NCBI GenBank assembly: GCA_049322715.1
Contig: JBMOQP010000030.1
Location: 10,839-74,838, forward strand
Direction: 5' to 3'
From: Thiofaba sp049322715
Lineage (GTDB): Bacteria > Pseudomonadota > Gammaproteobacteria > Halothiobacillales > Halothiobacillaceae
Length of the DNA: 64,000 bases
Shown: positions 51,102 through 58,801 of the stretch, piece after piece
Layout: every line of letters starts with the position of its first letter
Numbering within the stretch: position 1 is the stretch's first letter
Translations under genes and position numbers: made by a program
Notes under the pieces: generated by a model
The model's database searches: none
What the model was told of the DNA's origin: nothing
The model's input: the letters and a program-made list of their open reading frames with translations, nothing else

Positions 51102-51407
51102 TCAGCGTGGGGCCGGGGATGTGCTCGCCTCGAGCCAGCCCAGCCAGTGCAGTGCATGCTCGCGGCTGTCCCCGCACATGTCCTCGCCGGGCTGCAGCGA
51201 GCCGCAGACCGCCGGGCGCTCCGGCCGCCCGAAAATCATGCAGCGGTCCTCGTCGTCGAGCTGAACGCACCTGACCCCGGCAGGCTTGCCGTCAGGCATT
51301 CCCGGTATCGGGCTGCTGATGGAGGGGGCGATGCAGCAGGCGGCGCAGTGGGGGCGGCAGATCATCCTGGAGGTCTCCGTGGGCGCATGTTCCGTCATCC
51401 CGTTCAC
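51102..51407 (-). CDS. YkgJ-family cysteine-cluster protein
   Basis: The 101-residue protein has the motif CRPHCAACCIAPSISSPIPG and later RCVQLDDEDRCMIFGRPERP and VCGSLQPGEDMC. This CxxxCxxCC spacing defines the YkgJ/UPF0153 metal-cluster family, thought to bind zinc or iron; function unknown. The GTG at 51407 overlaps the murI stop (GTGA), with an ATG three codons later as an alternative. Confidence 0.85.
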   Translation of the reverse strand: MNGMTEHAPTETSRMICRPHCAACCIAPSISSPIPGMPDGKPAGVRCVQLDDEDRCMIFGRPERPAVCGSLQPGEDMCGDSREHALHWLGWLEASTSPAPR

Positions 51408-52264
51408 AGGACGCGTAGCCCGAAGCCTTGCATGAGGCGCCGCGTCGCGAAATCCGGCTGGCCGGAGGTGAACACGGCGACGTCAAAGCCCGCCGGGTCC
51501 ACGGCATCGTCAACGGGAGGCACCACGCGCCGCGCCTGGCGGGCGATGGCCTCCGCCGGGTCCAGCCAGTCGACCGGCCAGGGGGCCAGGCGGCGGAACA
51601 CATTGGCAAGGAAGGGATAGTGGGTGCAGGCCAGCACCACGATATCGGTCCGGCGGCCCTCCGGTTCGACGAAGCATGGCGCGATCTCGGCCAGTACGGC
51701 CTCGTCCGCAATGGGCTCCCCGCGGATATAGGCTTCGGCCATGCGGGCCAGATGATCCGAGCCGACGAGGCGAACATGATGGCTCCCGGCATAGGTCTCG
51801 ATCAGCTCGCGCGTGTAGGCCCGCCGGATGGTTCCGGGCGTGGCCAGCACGGACACCACGCCGGAGCGCGTGCGCTCCGCGGCAGGCTTGATGGCCGGCA
51901 CGGTGCCGATGAAGCGCGTTCCGGGGAAGGCGGCCCGCAGATCGGCCCCCGCCAGCGTGAAGGCGGTGTTGCAGGCGATGATCACGGCTTCCGGATCATG
52001 GGTTTCGAGCAGCCGTGCGAACAGGCCGAGGATGCGCGCCCGCAGCGGCTCCTCCTCCCAGCCCCCGTACGGAAAGCCGGCGTCATCCGCCACGTAGATG
52101 AAGCCGCGCTCCGGCATCAGCACCCGCGCTTCGCGCAGCACGGTGAGCCCGCCGATGCCGGAATCGAATATCAGGATGGGTTTGGTCCCTCCTCTCGGTC
52201 CCTTCGGCCATCCATGGCCGAAGCCCCTGCGGGGTGCGGCCCTCGAGATCAGCTCATCGGCCAT
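51404..52264 (-). CDS. murI: glutamate racemase with a repeat-derived N-terminus
   Basis: Makes D-glutamate for peptidoglycan. The core begins KPILIFDSGIGGLTVLREA and has both catalytic cysteine motifs, IIACNTAFTLAG and VLACTHYPFLAN. The usual YVADTAxFPYG reads YVADDAGFPYGG. MurI normally starts only a few residues before KPILIFDSG; here 28 residues precede it, of which about 20 (AAPRRGFGHGWPKGPRGGT) are encoded by a palindromic element. The ATG at 52264 lacks a clear ribosome site, while the element itself contains AGAGGAGGG just before the core, so the true start is uncertain. Confidence 0.9.
   Translation of the reverse strand: MADELISRAAPRRGFGHGWPKGPRGGTKPILIFDSGIGGLTVLREARVLMPERGFIYVADDAGFPYGGWEEEPLRARILGLFARLLETHDPEAVIIACNTAFTLAGADLRAAFPGTRFIGTVPAIKPAAERTRSGVVSVLATPGTIRRAYTRELIETYAGSHHVRLVGSDHLARMAEAYIRGEPIADEAVLAEIAPCFVEPEGRRTDIVVLACTHYPFLANVFRRLAPWPVDWLDPAEAIARQARRVVPPVDDAVDPAGFDVAVFTSGQPDFATRRLMQGFGLRVL
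52186..52256. repeat. palindromic element at the murI N-terminus
   Basis: GGTCCCTCCTCTC, then CTTCGGCCA-TCCA-TGGCCGAAG (52202-52223; identical to the hairpin in motD), CCCCTGCGGGG and GCGGCCCTCGAGA. The same skeleton occurs at 2026-2147, 9700-9860, 18340-18505 and in the 32-kb array. On the murI strand it yields GAGAGGAGGGACC just before the conserved coding start. Confidence 0.78.
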
Positions 52265-52565
52265 CGCGGTTTCTATCGGAGGCAGCAGTGTGGCAGTCGG
52301 CGCGACGAAGGCGGCGGTTCATGGGGTGAGGTCGGGGTAGGGCGCATTAGCGTAGCGTAATGCGCCGGATGGGGGGGAGGCAGGATCCTTCATTCGGCGG
52401 GTTACGCTGAACGCGTAGCTGGCGATAGAGCCCGCTAACCCGCCCGCGGGATCCATATCGAGGTGCCCATCGATGGTTCGATGCAGCACGCGGCGCAGTG
52501 GGGCGGAAGCTCATTTAGGCTTGCTTGGCCATGTGCTTTTTATCCACACGCTCCAAGCGCGACGT
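52265..52565. repeat. 301-bp gene-free stretch with two REP-like hairpins
   Basis: GGCGCATTA-GCGTAGCG-TAATGCGCC (52341-52366) and GGCGGGTTA/TAACCCGCC (52396-52444, enclosing CTGAACGCG and GGCGATAGAGCC). Such hairpins are seen between genes in many gammaproteobacteria and appear distinct from the triple-hairpin family, although the CTGAACGCG block is shared. The stretch lies upstream of murI and downstream of the zinc operon. Confidence 0.65.
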
Positions 52566-52796
52566 TCAGCGCAACAACGCATCCAGATGGTCCACCGCCT
52601 CCGCCCAGTCGGCGTCCTGGGCGATGGATTCGCGCAGGAACTGCCTTTGCGATTCGCTCCAGAAACGGGCTTCCGCCAGGGTGACATCGTGGGCGAGGGG
52701 GCGGTGGCGCGCGATGAAGGCCTCGATCGACTTCGTGTCGTTGGCAAGGCCGAGTTGGGCGAAGAGTTCGCTCAGGGGGTGGAAGCCGTGTTCCAT
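52566..52796 (-). CDS. DUF2789 family protein
   Basis: The 76-residue protein (MEHGFHPLSELFAQLGLAND..., FWSESQRQFLRESIAQDADW, VDHLDALLR) matches the DUF2789 pattern as I remember it: a short helical protein found in gammaproteobacteria, function unknown. It starts eight bases after the methyltransferase stop and is the last gene of the zinc operon. Confidence 0.75.
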   Translation of the reverse strand: MEHGFHPLSELFAQLGLANDTKSIEAFIARHRPLAHDVTLAEARFWSESQRQFLRESIAQDADWAEAVDHLDALLR

Positions 52797-52804
52797 GCGT
52801 CACC

Positions 52805-53428
52805 TCACTTCTGCTTGATGGCTAGGCTTACAGTGTAGTCCTTGCCCTGTTTCACTTTCTCGTAGTTGCCGAACATTTCCACCAGGGTGCGCTTGAAGAA
52901 CTCGCGCAGGCCGGAGATGGTGACGAGCACAATGCGGCCGCCGGGCTTCAGGTGGGCGCGGGCGTCGTCCAGCATGATGTAGAGCATCTCCTTGCCGACC
53001 TTGGCGGGGACGTTGGAGACGATGACGTCGAACTTGCGATCCCTGGGAATGTTCGCGAGGCCGTTGCTGAGCATGACCTCGGCGTTGACGATGCGGTTGA
53101 GCTCGATGTTCTTGCGCGTGTAGTCCACCGCGACGAAGTCCTTGTCCACCAGCAGCGTTTTGCCCTGCGGGGCGAGGCGGGCGAGGGTGAGGCCGATGGG
53201 GCCGTAGCCGCAGCCGAGGTCGAGGATGTCGTCGGTGGGGTTGAGTTCGATATGACCGTCTTCGATCTGCTTGAGCAGCAGCCAGGTGCCGCTGTCGATC
53301 TCGCGCGGGGAGAACAGGCCCCAGGTGGTGGCGAAGCGCAGGTGCTGGCCGGCGAGGGTGGTCTCGATCTGGTTGTCCTTGCGCCACTGCTCGATGTGTT
53401 GGGCGATCAGCTTGGGGTCGGTGCTCAT
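52805..53428 (-). CDS. class I SAM-dependent methyltransferase, small MTS (RsmC-like) domain
   Basis: The 207-residue protein shows WGLFSPREIDSGTWLLL, the SAM loop ILDLGCGYGPIGLTLARLAP and FDVIVSNVPAKVGKE. RsmC/RlmG enzymes have NPPxH at the last position; here it is SNVPAK, so the target may differ (rRNA or other). It overlaps zur by four bases (ATGA), a persistent link to zinc regulation that I cannot explain. Confidence 0.82.
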   Translation of the reverse strand: MSTDPKLIAQHIEQWRKDNQIETTLAGQHLRFATTWGLFSPREIDSGTWLLLKQIEDGHIELNPTDDILDLGCGYGPIGLTLARLAPQGKTLLVDKDFVAVDYTRKNIELNRIVNAEVMLSNGLANIPRDRKFDVIVSNVPAKVGKEMLYIMLDDARAHLKPGGRIVLVTISGLREFFKRTLVEMFGNYEKVKQGKDYTVSLAIKQK

Positions 53429-53892
53429 GAAGTCTTCTTTGCGCAGTCCGCGCAGAGGCCGTGGATTTCCAGGCGTGCGCGGGTGGGTTGGAATCCGGTG
53501 GGGGCGAGGGCGCGGGCGATGGACTCGTCCAGCTCGCTGCTGGCCAGCTCGTCGACCCGGCCGCAGCGGGTGCAGATCAGCAGGCGGGCCTCGTGCGGAT
53601 CACTGGGGTGGGAGCAGCCGACGAAGGCATTGAGGCTGTCCACGCGGTGGATGAGGCCTTGTTCGAGCAGGAAGTCGAGCGCGCGATAGACGGTGGGTGG
53701 CTTGACCGTGTGGTCCTCGGTGGAGAGCCGGCTCAGGATGTCATAGGCCTTGACCGCCTCGTGGCTGGCCCAGATCAGCTCCAGCACGCGGCGGCGCAAG
53801 GGCGTCAGGCGGGCGCCGTGGCTCTGGCACAGGGTTTCCGCCTGGTCCAGGGCGTGCGCCAGGCAGTTGTCATGATGGGTGCAGTGCGACAT
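53425..53892 (-). CDS. zur: Zur: zinc-responsive Fur-family repressor
   Basis: The 155-residue protein has the Fur winged helix (GARLTPLRRRVLELIWASHE, VKPPTVYRALDFLLEQGLIH) and the structural zinc cysteines C-x2-C twice (LICTRCGRVDE, LCADC). Assignment to Zur rather than Fur rests on the adjacent znuABC genes. The N-terminus is rich in His/Cys (MSHCTHHDNC). It sits between znuB (4-bp gap) and the methyltransferase, so it may repress its own operon. Confidence 0.9.
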   Translation of the reverse strand: MSHCTHHDNCLAHALDQAETLCQSHGARLTPLRRRVLELIWASHEAVKAYDILSRLSTEDHTVKPPTVYRALDFLLEQGLIHRVDSLNAFVGCSHPSDPHEARLLICTRCGRVDELASSELDESIARALAPTGFQPTRARLEIHGLCADCAKKTS

Positions 53893-53896
53893 GCGC

Positions 53897-54688
53897 CTAG
53901 CTTGGCGGATTGGCCGCTGATGGTAAAGGCGTGCGCTGGCGTGCCAGCCACTCGGCGGGGAGGGCCGTGGCGAGCAGCAGCAGGGTGACGACCGGGCCGT
54001 AGGGCTGGTCGAGTTGCAGGGCGAGGACGAAGGCGAGCAGGTGCGCCCCGAGGCCGATGCCGAGCGCGATCAGCAGCGCGCTTGACCAGCGCGTGGCGAT
54101 CTGGAAGGCGGCGCGGGCGGGCAGGAAGGCCAGCGCGAAGGCGGCCATGACGCCGAGGCTCGCGGCGGCAAGGGCGAGGCTTGCGGCGACCAGCAGTTCG
54201 AACACGAGCCTGGACGGCAGGCTGGCGCGGCGTGCGGGGAACAGGCGCTCGCGCTGAAGCCCGCGGGTGAGGCGCGGCAGCAGGACGAGCGCGGCGAGCA
54301 GCGCGAGGCCAAGGCCCACGGCATGTTCCAGGCGGGTGAAGTAGAGCTGGCCGTCGACCAGCAGGCGCCCGAGGTTCTCGCCGGAAGGGAGGTTGGCGAC
54401 CAGCAGCAGGCTCAGGCCCCAGGTGCCGAGCAGGAGCAGGATCAGCCCATCGGCCGAGCGCGCGAGCCAGGGCTTCACCGTTGCCGCGGCCAGCGCGCCG
54501 AGCAGCGCGCCCGGCAGGGCGGCGAGGCCGAGCAGGGGGGCGGCGACCAGGCCGAGGCCGCCGGCCTGGGCATAGCTGAGCGCCGCCAGCCCCTCCTCGC
54601 GCAGGCGTTCGAGCAGGCCGCACCAGGCCAGTAGCAGCGCGGCCAGCAGGCCGGTCAGGAAGGGCAGGTGGAAGACCGGGTCAATCAT
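53897..54688 (-). CDS. znuB: ZnuB: zinc ABC transporter permease
   Basis: The 263-residue membrane protein has about eight hydrophobic segments and the family pattern LSYAQAGGLGLVAAPLLGL. It belongs to the ABC-3 metal permease family (MntB/ZnuB). It overlaps znuC by four bases (ATGA). Zinc specificity is inferred from zur and ZnuA. Confidence 0.88.
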   Translation of the reverse strand: MIDPVFHLPFLTGLLAALLLAWCGLLERLREEGLAALSYAQAGGLGLVAAPLLGLAALPGALLGALAAATVKPWLARSADGLILLLLGTWGLSLLLVANLPSGENLGRLLVDGQLYFTRLEHAVGLGLALLAALVLLPRLTRGLQRERLFPARRASLPSRLVFELLVAASLALAAASLGVMAAFALAFLPARAAFQIATRWSSALLIALGIGLGAHLLAFVLALQLDQPYGPVVTLLLLATALPAEWLARQRTPLPSAANPPS

Positions 54689-55251
54689 GCGAGACGGGGC
54701 AGTTCAATGATCCGATGGGTGTGCGCGGCCAGCCAGTCGCGGTCATGGCTGACGATGATGCAGGCGGCGGGCAGGCGCCGCAGGGCCTCGGTGAGCCAGT
54801 CCAGCCCCTCTCGGTCGAGGTGGTGGGTGGGCTCGTCGAGCAGGATGAGGTCCGCGCCGCCGCCGAGCGTGGCGCTGAGGGCGAGCTGCTGGAACTGGCC
54901 GCCGCTGAGCCGGTCGCAGCGCGTGTCCAGCAGGCCCTGCAGGCGCGCGGGCAGGGTGGTTTCGGCCAGCCCCGCGAGACGGGCGTAGTCGCGCACCGAC
55001 AGCGGCCAGCCGAGGGGGCGCGGCGGATGCTGAGGCTGGTAGGCGATGCGGGTGCCGGGCGGCATGGCGTGCCCGATGTTCTCGGCCTTGCGGATGGCCG
55101 CGACATGCTCGAGCAGGGTGGTCTTGCCGCTGCCGTTCGCGCCCCACAGGCCGAGCCGCTCCCCGCGTTCGAGCGCGAGGCTGAGGGCGGGTAAGGGGCC
55201 TTCCCGGCGGGTCAGTCGGAGGATGGTTTCAGGGGCTTGGGGCAAGCGCAT
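54685..55251 (-). CDS. znuC: ZnuC: zinc ABC transporter ATPase
   Basis: The 188-residue ATPase has Walker A WGANGSGKTTLL, Q-loop YQPQHPPRPL, signature RLSGGQFQQLALS, Walker B LILLDEPTHHLD and switch IIVSHDRDW. It is shorter than E. coli ZnuC (about 250 residues), lacking most of the C-terminal extension. The ATG lies inside znuA (23-bp overlap). Confidence 0.9.
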   Translation of the reverse strand: MRLPQAPETILRLTRREGPLPALSLALERGERLGLWGANGSGKTTLLEHVAAIRKAENIGHAMPPGTRIAYQPQHPPRPLGWPLSVRDYARLAGLAETTLPARLQGLLDTRCDRLSGGQFQQLALSATLGGGADLILLDEPTHHLDREGLDWLTEALRRLPAACIIVSHDRDWLAAHTHRIIELPRLA

Positions 55252-56110
55252 TCACCCAGCGGTCGATCAGGGCGAGGTAGCCGTCCAGGCGGGCATCCTC
55301 GGCGGGCTCCAGGGGCAGGACGGCGACCGTCCAGCCAAGAACCCCGGCCAGCATACGCGCGCCGTCCTCCGGCTGGTAGGGGGTGCGGATGACGATGCCG
55401 CGTTGGCCCTTGAGGCGGGTGCTCAGGTCTTGCAGGTGGGAGGCGCTGGGCGGCACGCCGGGAAAGGGTTCCAGCGTGCCGAGCAGGGGGATGCCGAAGC
55501 AATCGAGGAAGTAGATGGCATCCTCATGGTAGAGCACCACGCCGGACGCACCTTGCAGGCGGGTCCTGGCGGAACTGGCGGCGGACTCGAGCCGTGCGGC
55601 GCTCTGGGCGGCGCGGGCCCGGTAGTCCGACGCATGGGCCGCATCCAGACCGGCCAGCCAGTCGCCCAGGGCGCGGGCGAGGGTGGCCATGCGCAGCGGG
55701 TCCATGTGCACGTGTGGATTGCCTTCCTTGTGGACATGGCCGTAGAGCGGGTTGGCCTCGCGGGTCTCCTTTTTCAGCTCGACCTGGCGGGTGGCCACGA
55801 ACGATCCGGGCTGGCCCGGCTGGATGGCGCGGTTGCCGGCCTGTTCGAGCACGGCCGGCAGCCAGCCCTCTTCCAGCCCGCCGACACTGACCAGCCCGTC
55901 CGCGCCGCGCGCGAGGCGCAGCAGGCTGGGCTTGGCGGTGAGGTCGTGCGGATCCCGGTCGGATGGGGCCATGACCGTCACCTTGACCTCGCCGCCGCCG
56001 ATCTCGCGCGTCAGCGCGCCGAGGCTGGCGGTGGTGGCGAGGATGTCCATGGCCGCCTGCGCGGGCAGGGTGAACAGTGCGAAGCAAAGAATGAGCAGCC
56101 AGCGATTCAT
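55229..56110 (-). CDS. znuA: ZnuA-like zinc-binding periplasmic protein
   Basis: The 293-residue protein has a signal peptide (MNRWLLILCFALFTLPAQAA) and the cluster A-I fold: MDILATTASLGALTREIGGG, PSDRDPHDLTAKPS, GNPHVHMDPLRMA, VVLYHEDAIYFLDCFGI and IVIRTPYQPEDGARML. Metal histidines appear in DPHDL, NPHVHMD and VLYHED, but the His-rich loop of E. coli ZnuA is nearly absent (YGHVHKEGN). It starts nine bases after the outer-membrane protein gene. Confidence 0.88.
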   Translation of the reverse strand: MNRWLLILCFALFTLPAQAAMDILATTASLGALTREIGGGEVKVTVMAPSDRDPHDLTAKPSLLRLARGADGLVSVGGLEEGWLPAVLEQAGNRAIQPGQPGSFVATRQVELKKETREANPLYGHVHKEGNPHVHMDPLRMATLARALGDWLAGLDAAHASDYRARAAQSAARLESAASSARTRLQGASGVVLYHEDAIYFLDCFGIPLLGTLEPFPGVPPSASHLQDLSTRLKGQRGIVIRTPYQPEDGARMLAGVLGWTVAVLPLEPAEDARLDGYLALIDRWVNALAPSP

Positions 56111-56119
56111 GGTTAATCC

Positions 56120-57490
56120 TCAAAAGCCGTGCGCGCCGTGCGCGCCGAGGCCGATCTGGTATTGCAGGAAGACCTGGTTGAAGGACTTGCGCACCGGATC
56201 GTCCCTGCCGTCGCCATTGATGTCCTCGCCCACGGGCACGGAGGCATGCGAGACCTGCAGGCGCAGGCGCTGGTTGTGGCTGATGTTCCAGGTGGCGACC
56301 GCGCTGATCCGGTCCATCGAATCGAACTCGCTGGCCTGGCGGGGGCAGGGGATGGACTGGTAGGGCGGGGCGCAGAAAGCCGGAGCGCCGCTGCGCACCG
56401 CCTTGTGCGTCATGCCGGCGATGTCGTAGCGCAGGCCGGCCTGCCAGCGCGGGGCGATGCCGTAGAGGGCCTGAATGTAGGCCCCGTCCACGGTCAGGTC
56501 TCGCGGCATGCCCAGGTTCCACGGCTTGGTCTCGTGGAAGGAGAGGGTCATGTCCTTGTTCTGGCGCCAGTACTCGGCCTGGACCTTGATGTCGCCCTGG
56601 CCGTCGGCCCCGGCGGCATCGAACTTGTAGACCACGTCCGCGCCCCACATGCTGGCCTCGCCCTCCAGCCCGTGGTCGGCATCGTTGATGCCGGGATGGA
56701 AGTGATGGAGCTCCTGGTGATGGCCGGAGTGGATCCAGGACAGCCCGCCGAGGATTTCGTGGTTGGCGGCGATCTCCCCGCCGCCCTTGGCGAAGGCCGT
56801 CCATACGTTCGGCCAGCGGGGCTTGTCTTCGAAGGGAATGTCCGCAACCCCGCCCGAGCTGGTTTCGAAGCCATACCGTGAGCCGACGTGCGCGGCGATA
56901 CCCGGGTTGTCCCCGGAGAGGGCCTCCGCGCCGAGGCGCAGGTAGAACGGGGTCGGCGCCAGCCAGCTCAGTTGCACGCCGCCGCCGCCCAGGTTGCCGC
57001 CGAGCAGCATCTGGTAGGGCAGGGCCTGGTCGACGAAGTCCCAGGCGTGAGGGTGCTGATTGTTCAGGTAGCCGACATCGCTGAACAGCTTGCCGCCCTT
57101 CAATTGCAGTCCGCCGGGAAGGAACTGGGTGCGCAGCCAGGCCTCCTCGACCTCGCCCTCCTTGCCGTCGGTGACGAACAGGAAGCGGCCGTCGAACCAG
57201 CCGGGAAGCTGGGCGTTCAGCGCCAGTTCCGCACTGCGGAAGTTGAAGCCGCGGTCCAGCGTGCCGCCGTGGCTGTGGCCGCCGCCCTCCTCCTCGCCCT
57301 CGTGGTCGCCATGCACGTTATAGATGCCGAGCGACTCCTGGATCATGTGGGTGCCTTTGCCGTCGGCATCGTCGCCATACATCACCGCGTCGAAGATGGC
57401 GGAGGGCTGCACGGTGAATTCCGCCGCCTGGGCGGCGAGGGGGGCGAGGCAGGCCCCGACGAGCAGGGGCGAGAGGAGGGCCGGACGCAT
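56120..57490 (-). CDS. zinc-regulated outer-membrane beta-barrel protein
   Basis: The 456-residue protein has a signal peptide (MRPALLSPLLVGACLAPLAAQAA), alternating barrel-like segments and a C-terminal phenylalanine (GLGAHGAHGF). His-rich acidic loops occur at HGDHEGEEEGGGHSHGG and HSGHHQELHHFHPGINDADH, suited to metal capture. It resembles porin-like proteins next to znuABC; it lacks a TonB box and plug, so it is not a TonB-dependent receptor. It is first in the zinc operon, directly behind the candidate Zur site. Confidence 0.8.
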   Translation of the reverse strand: MRPALLSPLLVGACLAPLAAQAAEFTVQPSAIFDAVMYGDDADGKGTHMIQESLGIYNVHGDHEGEEEGGGHSHGGTLDRGFNFRSAELALNAQLPGWFDGRFLFVTDGKEGEVEEAWLRTQFLPGGLQLKGGKLFSDVGYLNNQHPHAWDFVDQALPYQMLLGGNLGGGGVQLSWLAPTPFYLRLGAEALSGDNPGIAAHVGSRYGFETSSGGVADIPFEDKPRWPNVWTAFAKGGGEIAANHEILGGLSWIHSGHHQELHHFHPGINDADHGLEGEASMWGADVVYKFDAAGADGQGDIKVQAEYWRQNKDMTLSFHETKPWNLGMPRDLTVDGAYIQALYGIAPRWQAGLRYDIAGMTHKAVRSGAPAFCAPPYQSIPCPRQASEFDSMDRISAVATWNISHNQRLRLQVSHASVPVGEDINGDGRDDPVRKSFNQVFLQYQIGLGAHGAHGF

Positions 57491-57506
57491 GAGAGGGTTT
57501 CCATTA

Positions 57507-57521
57507 TGTTATAAAGTAACA
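57507..57521 (-). promoter_or_regulatory. candidate Zur operator
   Basis: TGTTATAAAGTAACA is a near-perfect palindrome in an AT-rich stretch 17 bp upstream of the zinc operon start, with flanking ATTATG and ATGATAAC. Zur boxes of gammaproteobacteria have the form GTTATA-x-TATAAC; the fit is partial but the position is apt. Confidence 0.6.
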
Positions 57522-57588
57522 AAATGATAACCGCTCTGTCCGGCAAGACAAGCGCCGACGGCGGACGTCAGCGCGCCATCGTACGTTG

Positions 57589-57621
57589 TTATGCATTCAT
57601 AAGCAGAATCGTATATTCGAT
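57589..57621. promoter_or_regulatory. paired palindromes upstream of the metallo-hydrolase gene
   Basis: TTATG-CATT-CATAA (57589-57602) and ATCG-TATATT-CGAT (57608-57621) lie side by side about 85-115 bp before the ATG at 57703. They may be operator half-sites for the metallo-hydrolase gene. Confidence 0.35.
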
Positions 57622-57702
57622 AAGAAACTTGTCCTGTTCACGACTGTCCCACGCCCTAGAATGGCACGACTAAAACGAACGACGATTCGGGAGGAGAGGG
57701 AC

Positions 57703-58734
57703 ATGTCAGAACACCATTCAGCCGACCAGCAGCGCCGCGCCTTCCTGCGCGCGGTGGCCAGCGCCGCCGCCCTGGGGACCCTTAGCCTCCCCACCCTGGC
57801 CCCCCTGCAGGCCTTCGCCCAGGAGATGGACATGGTGGTGAAGGGGCCGAAGGTGCCCGACATCGCGGCCAAGAAGCTGTCCGATCATGTCTACGTGGTG
57901 ATCGCGCCGGATGGTTTCCCCAACCCGAAGAACCAGGGGATGATGAGCAACGTCACCTTCGTGGTGACCTCGAAGGGCGTGGTGATCCTCGACTCCGGCG
58001 CCTCGGTGCAGATCGGCGAGATGGTTCTGCGCCAGATCAAAAAGGTGACCGACAAGCCGGTCATCGCCGTCTTCAACTCGCACTACCACGGCGACCACTG
58101 GCTGGGTAACCACGCCTTCGTCGAGGCCTACAAGGACATCCCCGTCTACGCCCACCCGCTGACCACCTCGGCGATCAAGACCGGCCAGGGCGAGTACTGG
58201 ATGCACCTGATGGAGCGTTCCACCGACAACGCCACCCTCGGCACCATCGTCACCCCCCCGAACAAGGAGGTGAAGCATGGCGACGAGATCAAGTTCGGTG
58301 ACGTGACCATCCGCTGCCACCACTACGGCAAGGCGCACACCCCGTCGGACATCAGCTTCGAGGTCGTCGAGGACAAGATCGTCCACGTCGGCGACGTGGC
58401 CATGGACCGCCGCATCGCCTTCATGGAGGACGGCTCCTACCTCGGCACCTTCAAGACCTTCGATGAGCTGGAGAAGATCAAGCCCAAGCTCTGGCTGCCC
58501 GGCCACGGCCAGCCGGGCCCGGATGTGCTGAAGAACAACCGCGAACTGTTCGACGGCATCTACGGTGCCTGTGTCGAGGCGGTCAAGCAGGGCAAGCCGC
58601 TCGAGGAAGCCAAGGCCATGGTGCTGGCCGACCCGCGCGTGAAGAAGTGGGCCCCGCAGACCAAGGGCTTCAACGAGAACATCGGCAGCTACACCAGCCT
58701 GGCGTACGTGGAGGCCGAGCAGGCGAACTTCTGA
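57703..58734 (+). CDS. Tat-exported metallo-beta-lactamase-fold hydrolase (SoxH-like)
   Basis: The 343-residue protein has a twin-arginine signal (QQRRAFLRAVASAAALGTL) and a metallo-hydrolase domain with VFNSHYHGDHWLGNHAF (HxHxDH), KAHTPSDISFEV, VHVGDVAMD and LPGHGQPGP. This combination resembles SoxH and the quinoprotein-relay zinc hydrolases, roles of which are unclear; in sulfur oxidisers SoxH lies near sox genes, not seen here. GGGAGGAGAGGG precedes the ATG. A terminator follows. Confidence 0.86.
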   Translation: MSEHHSADQQRRAFLRAVASAAALGTLSLPTLAPLQAFAQEMDMVVKGPKVPDIAAKKLSDHVYVVIAPDGFPNPKNQGMMSNVTFVVTSKGVVILDSGASVQIGEMVLRQIKKVTDKPVIAVFNSHYHGDHWLGNHAFVEAYKDIPVYAHPLTTSAIKTGQGEYWMHLMERSTDNATLGTIVTPPNKEVKHGDEIKFGDVTIRCHHYGKAHTPSDISFEVVEDKIVHVGDVAMDRRIAFMEDGSYLGTFKTFDELEKIKPKLWLPGHGQPGPDVLKNNRELFDGIYGACVEAVKQGKPLEEAKAMVLADPRVKKWAPQTKGFNENIGSYTSLAYVEAEQANF

Positions 58735-58760
58735 TTCCCGCCGGCCCCCCCGCAATGACG

Positions 58761-58786
58761 AAACCCCGCCTCGGCGGGGTTTTTTG
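58761..58786 (+). terminator. rho-independent terminator after the metallo-hydrolase gene
   Basis: AAACCCCGCC-TCGG-CGGGGTTTTTT, 27 bp after the stop and between convergent genes. The reverse strand has a shorter U run, so it may serve nrtD less well. Confidence 0.92.
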
Positions 58787-58801
58787 TTGGATGCCGCAGG
58801 C

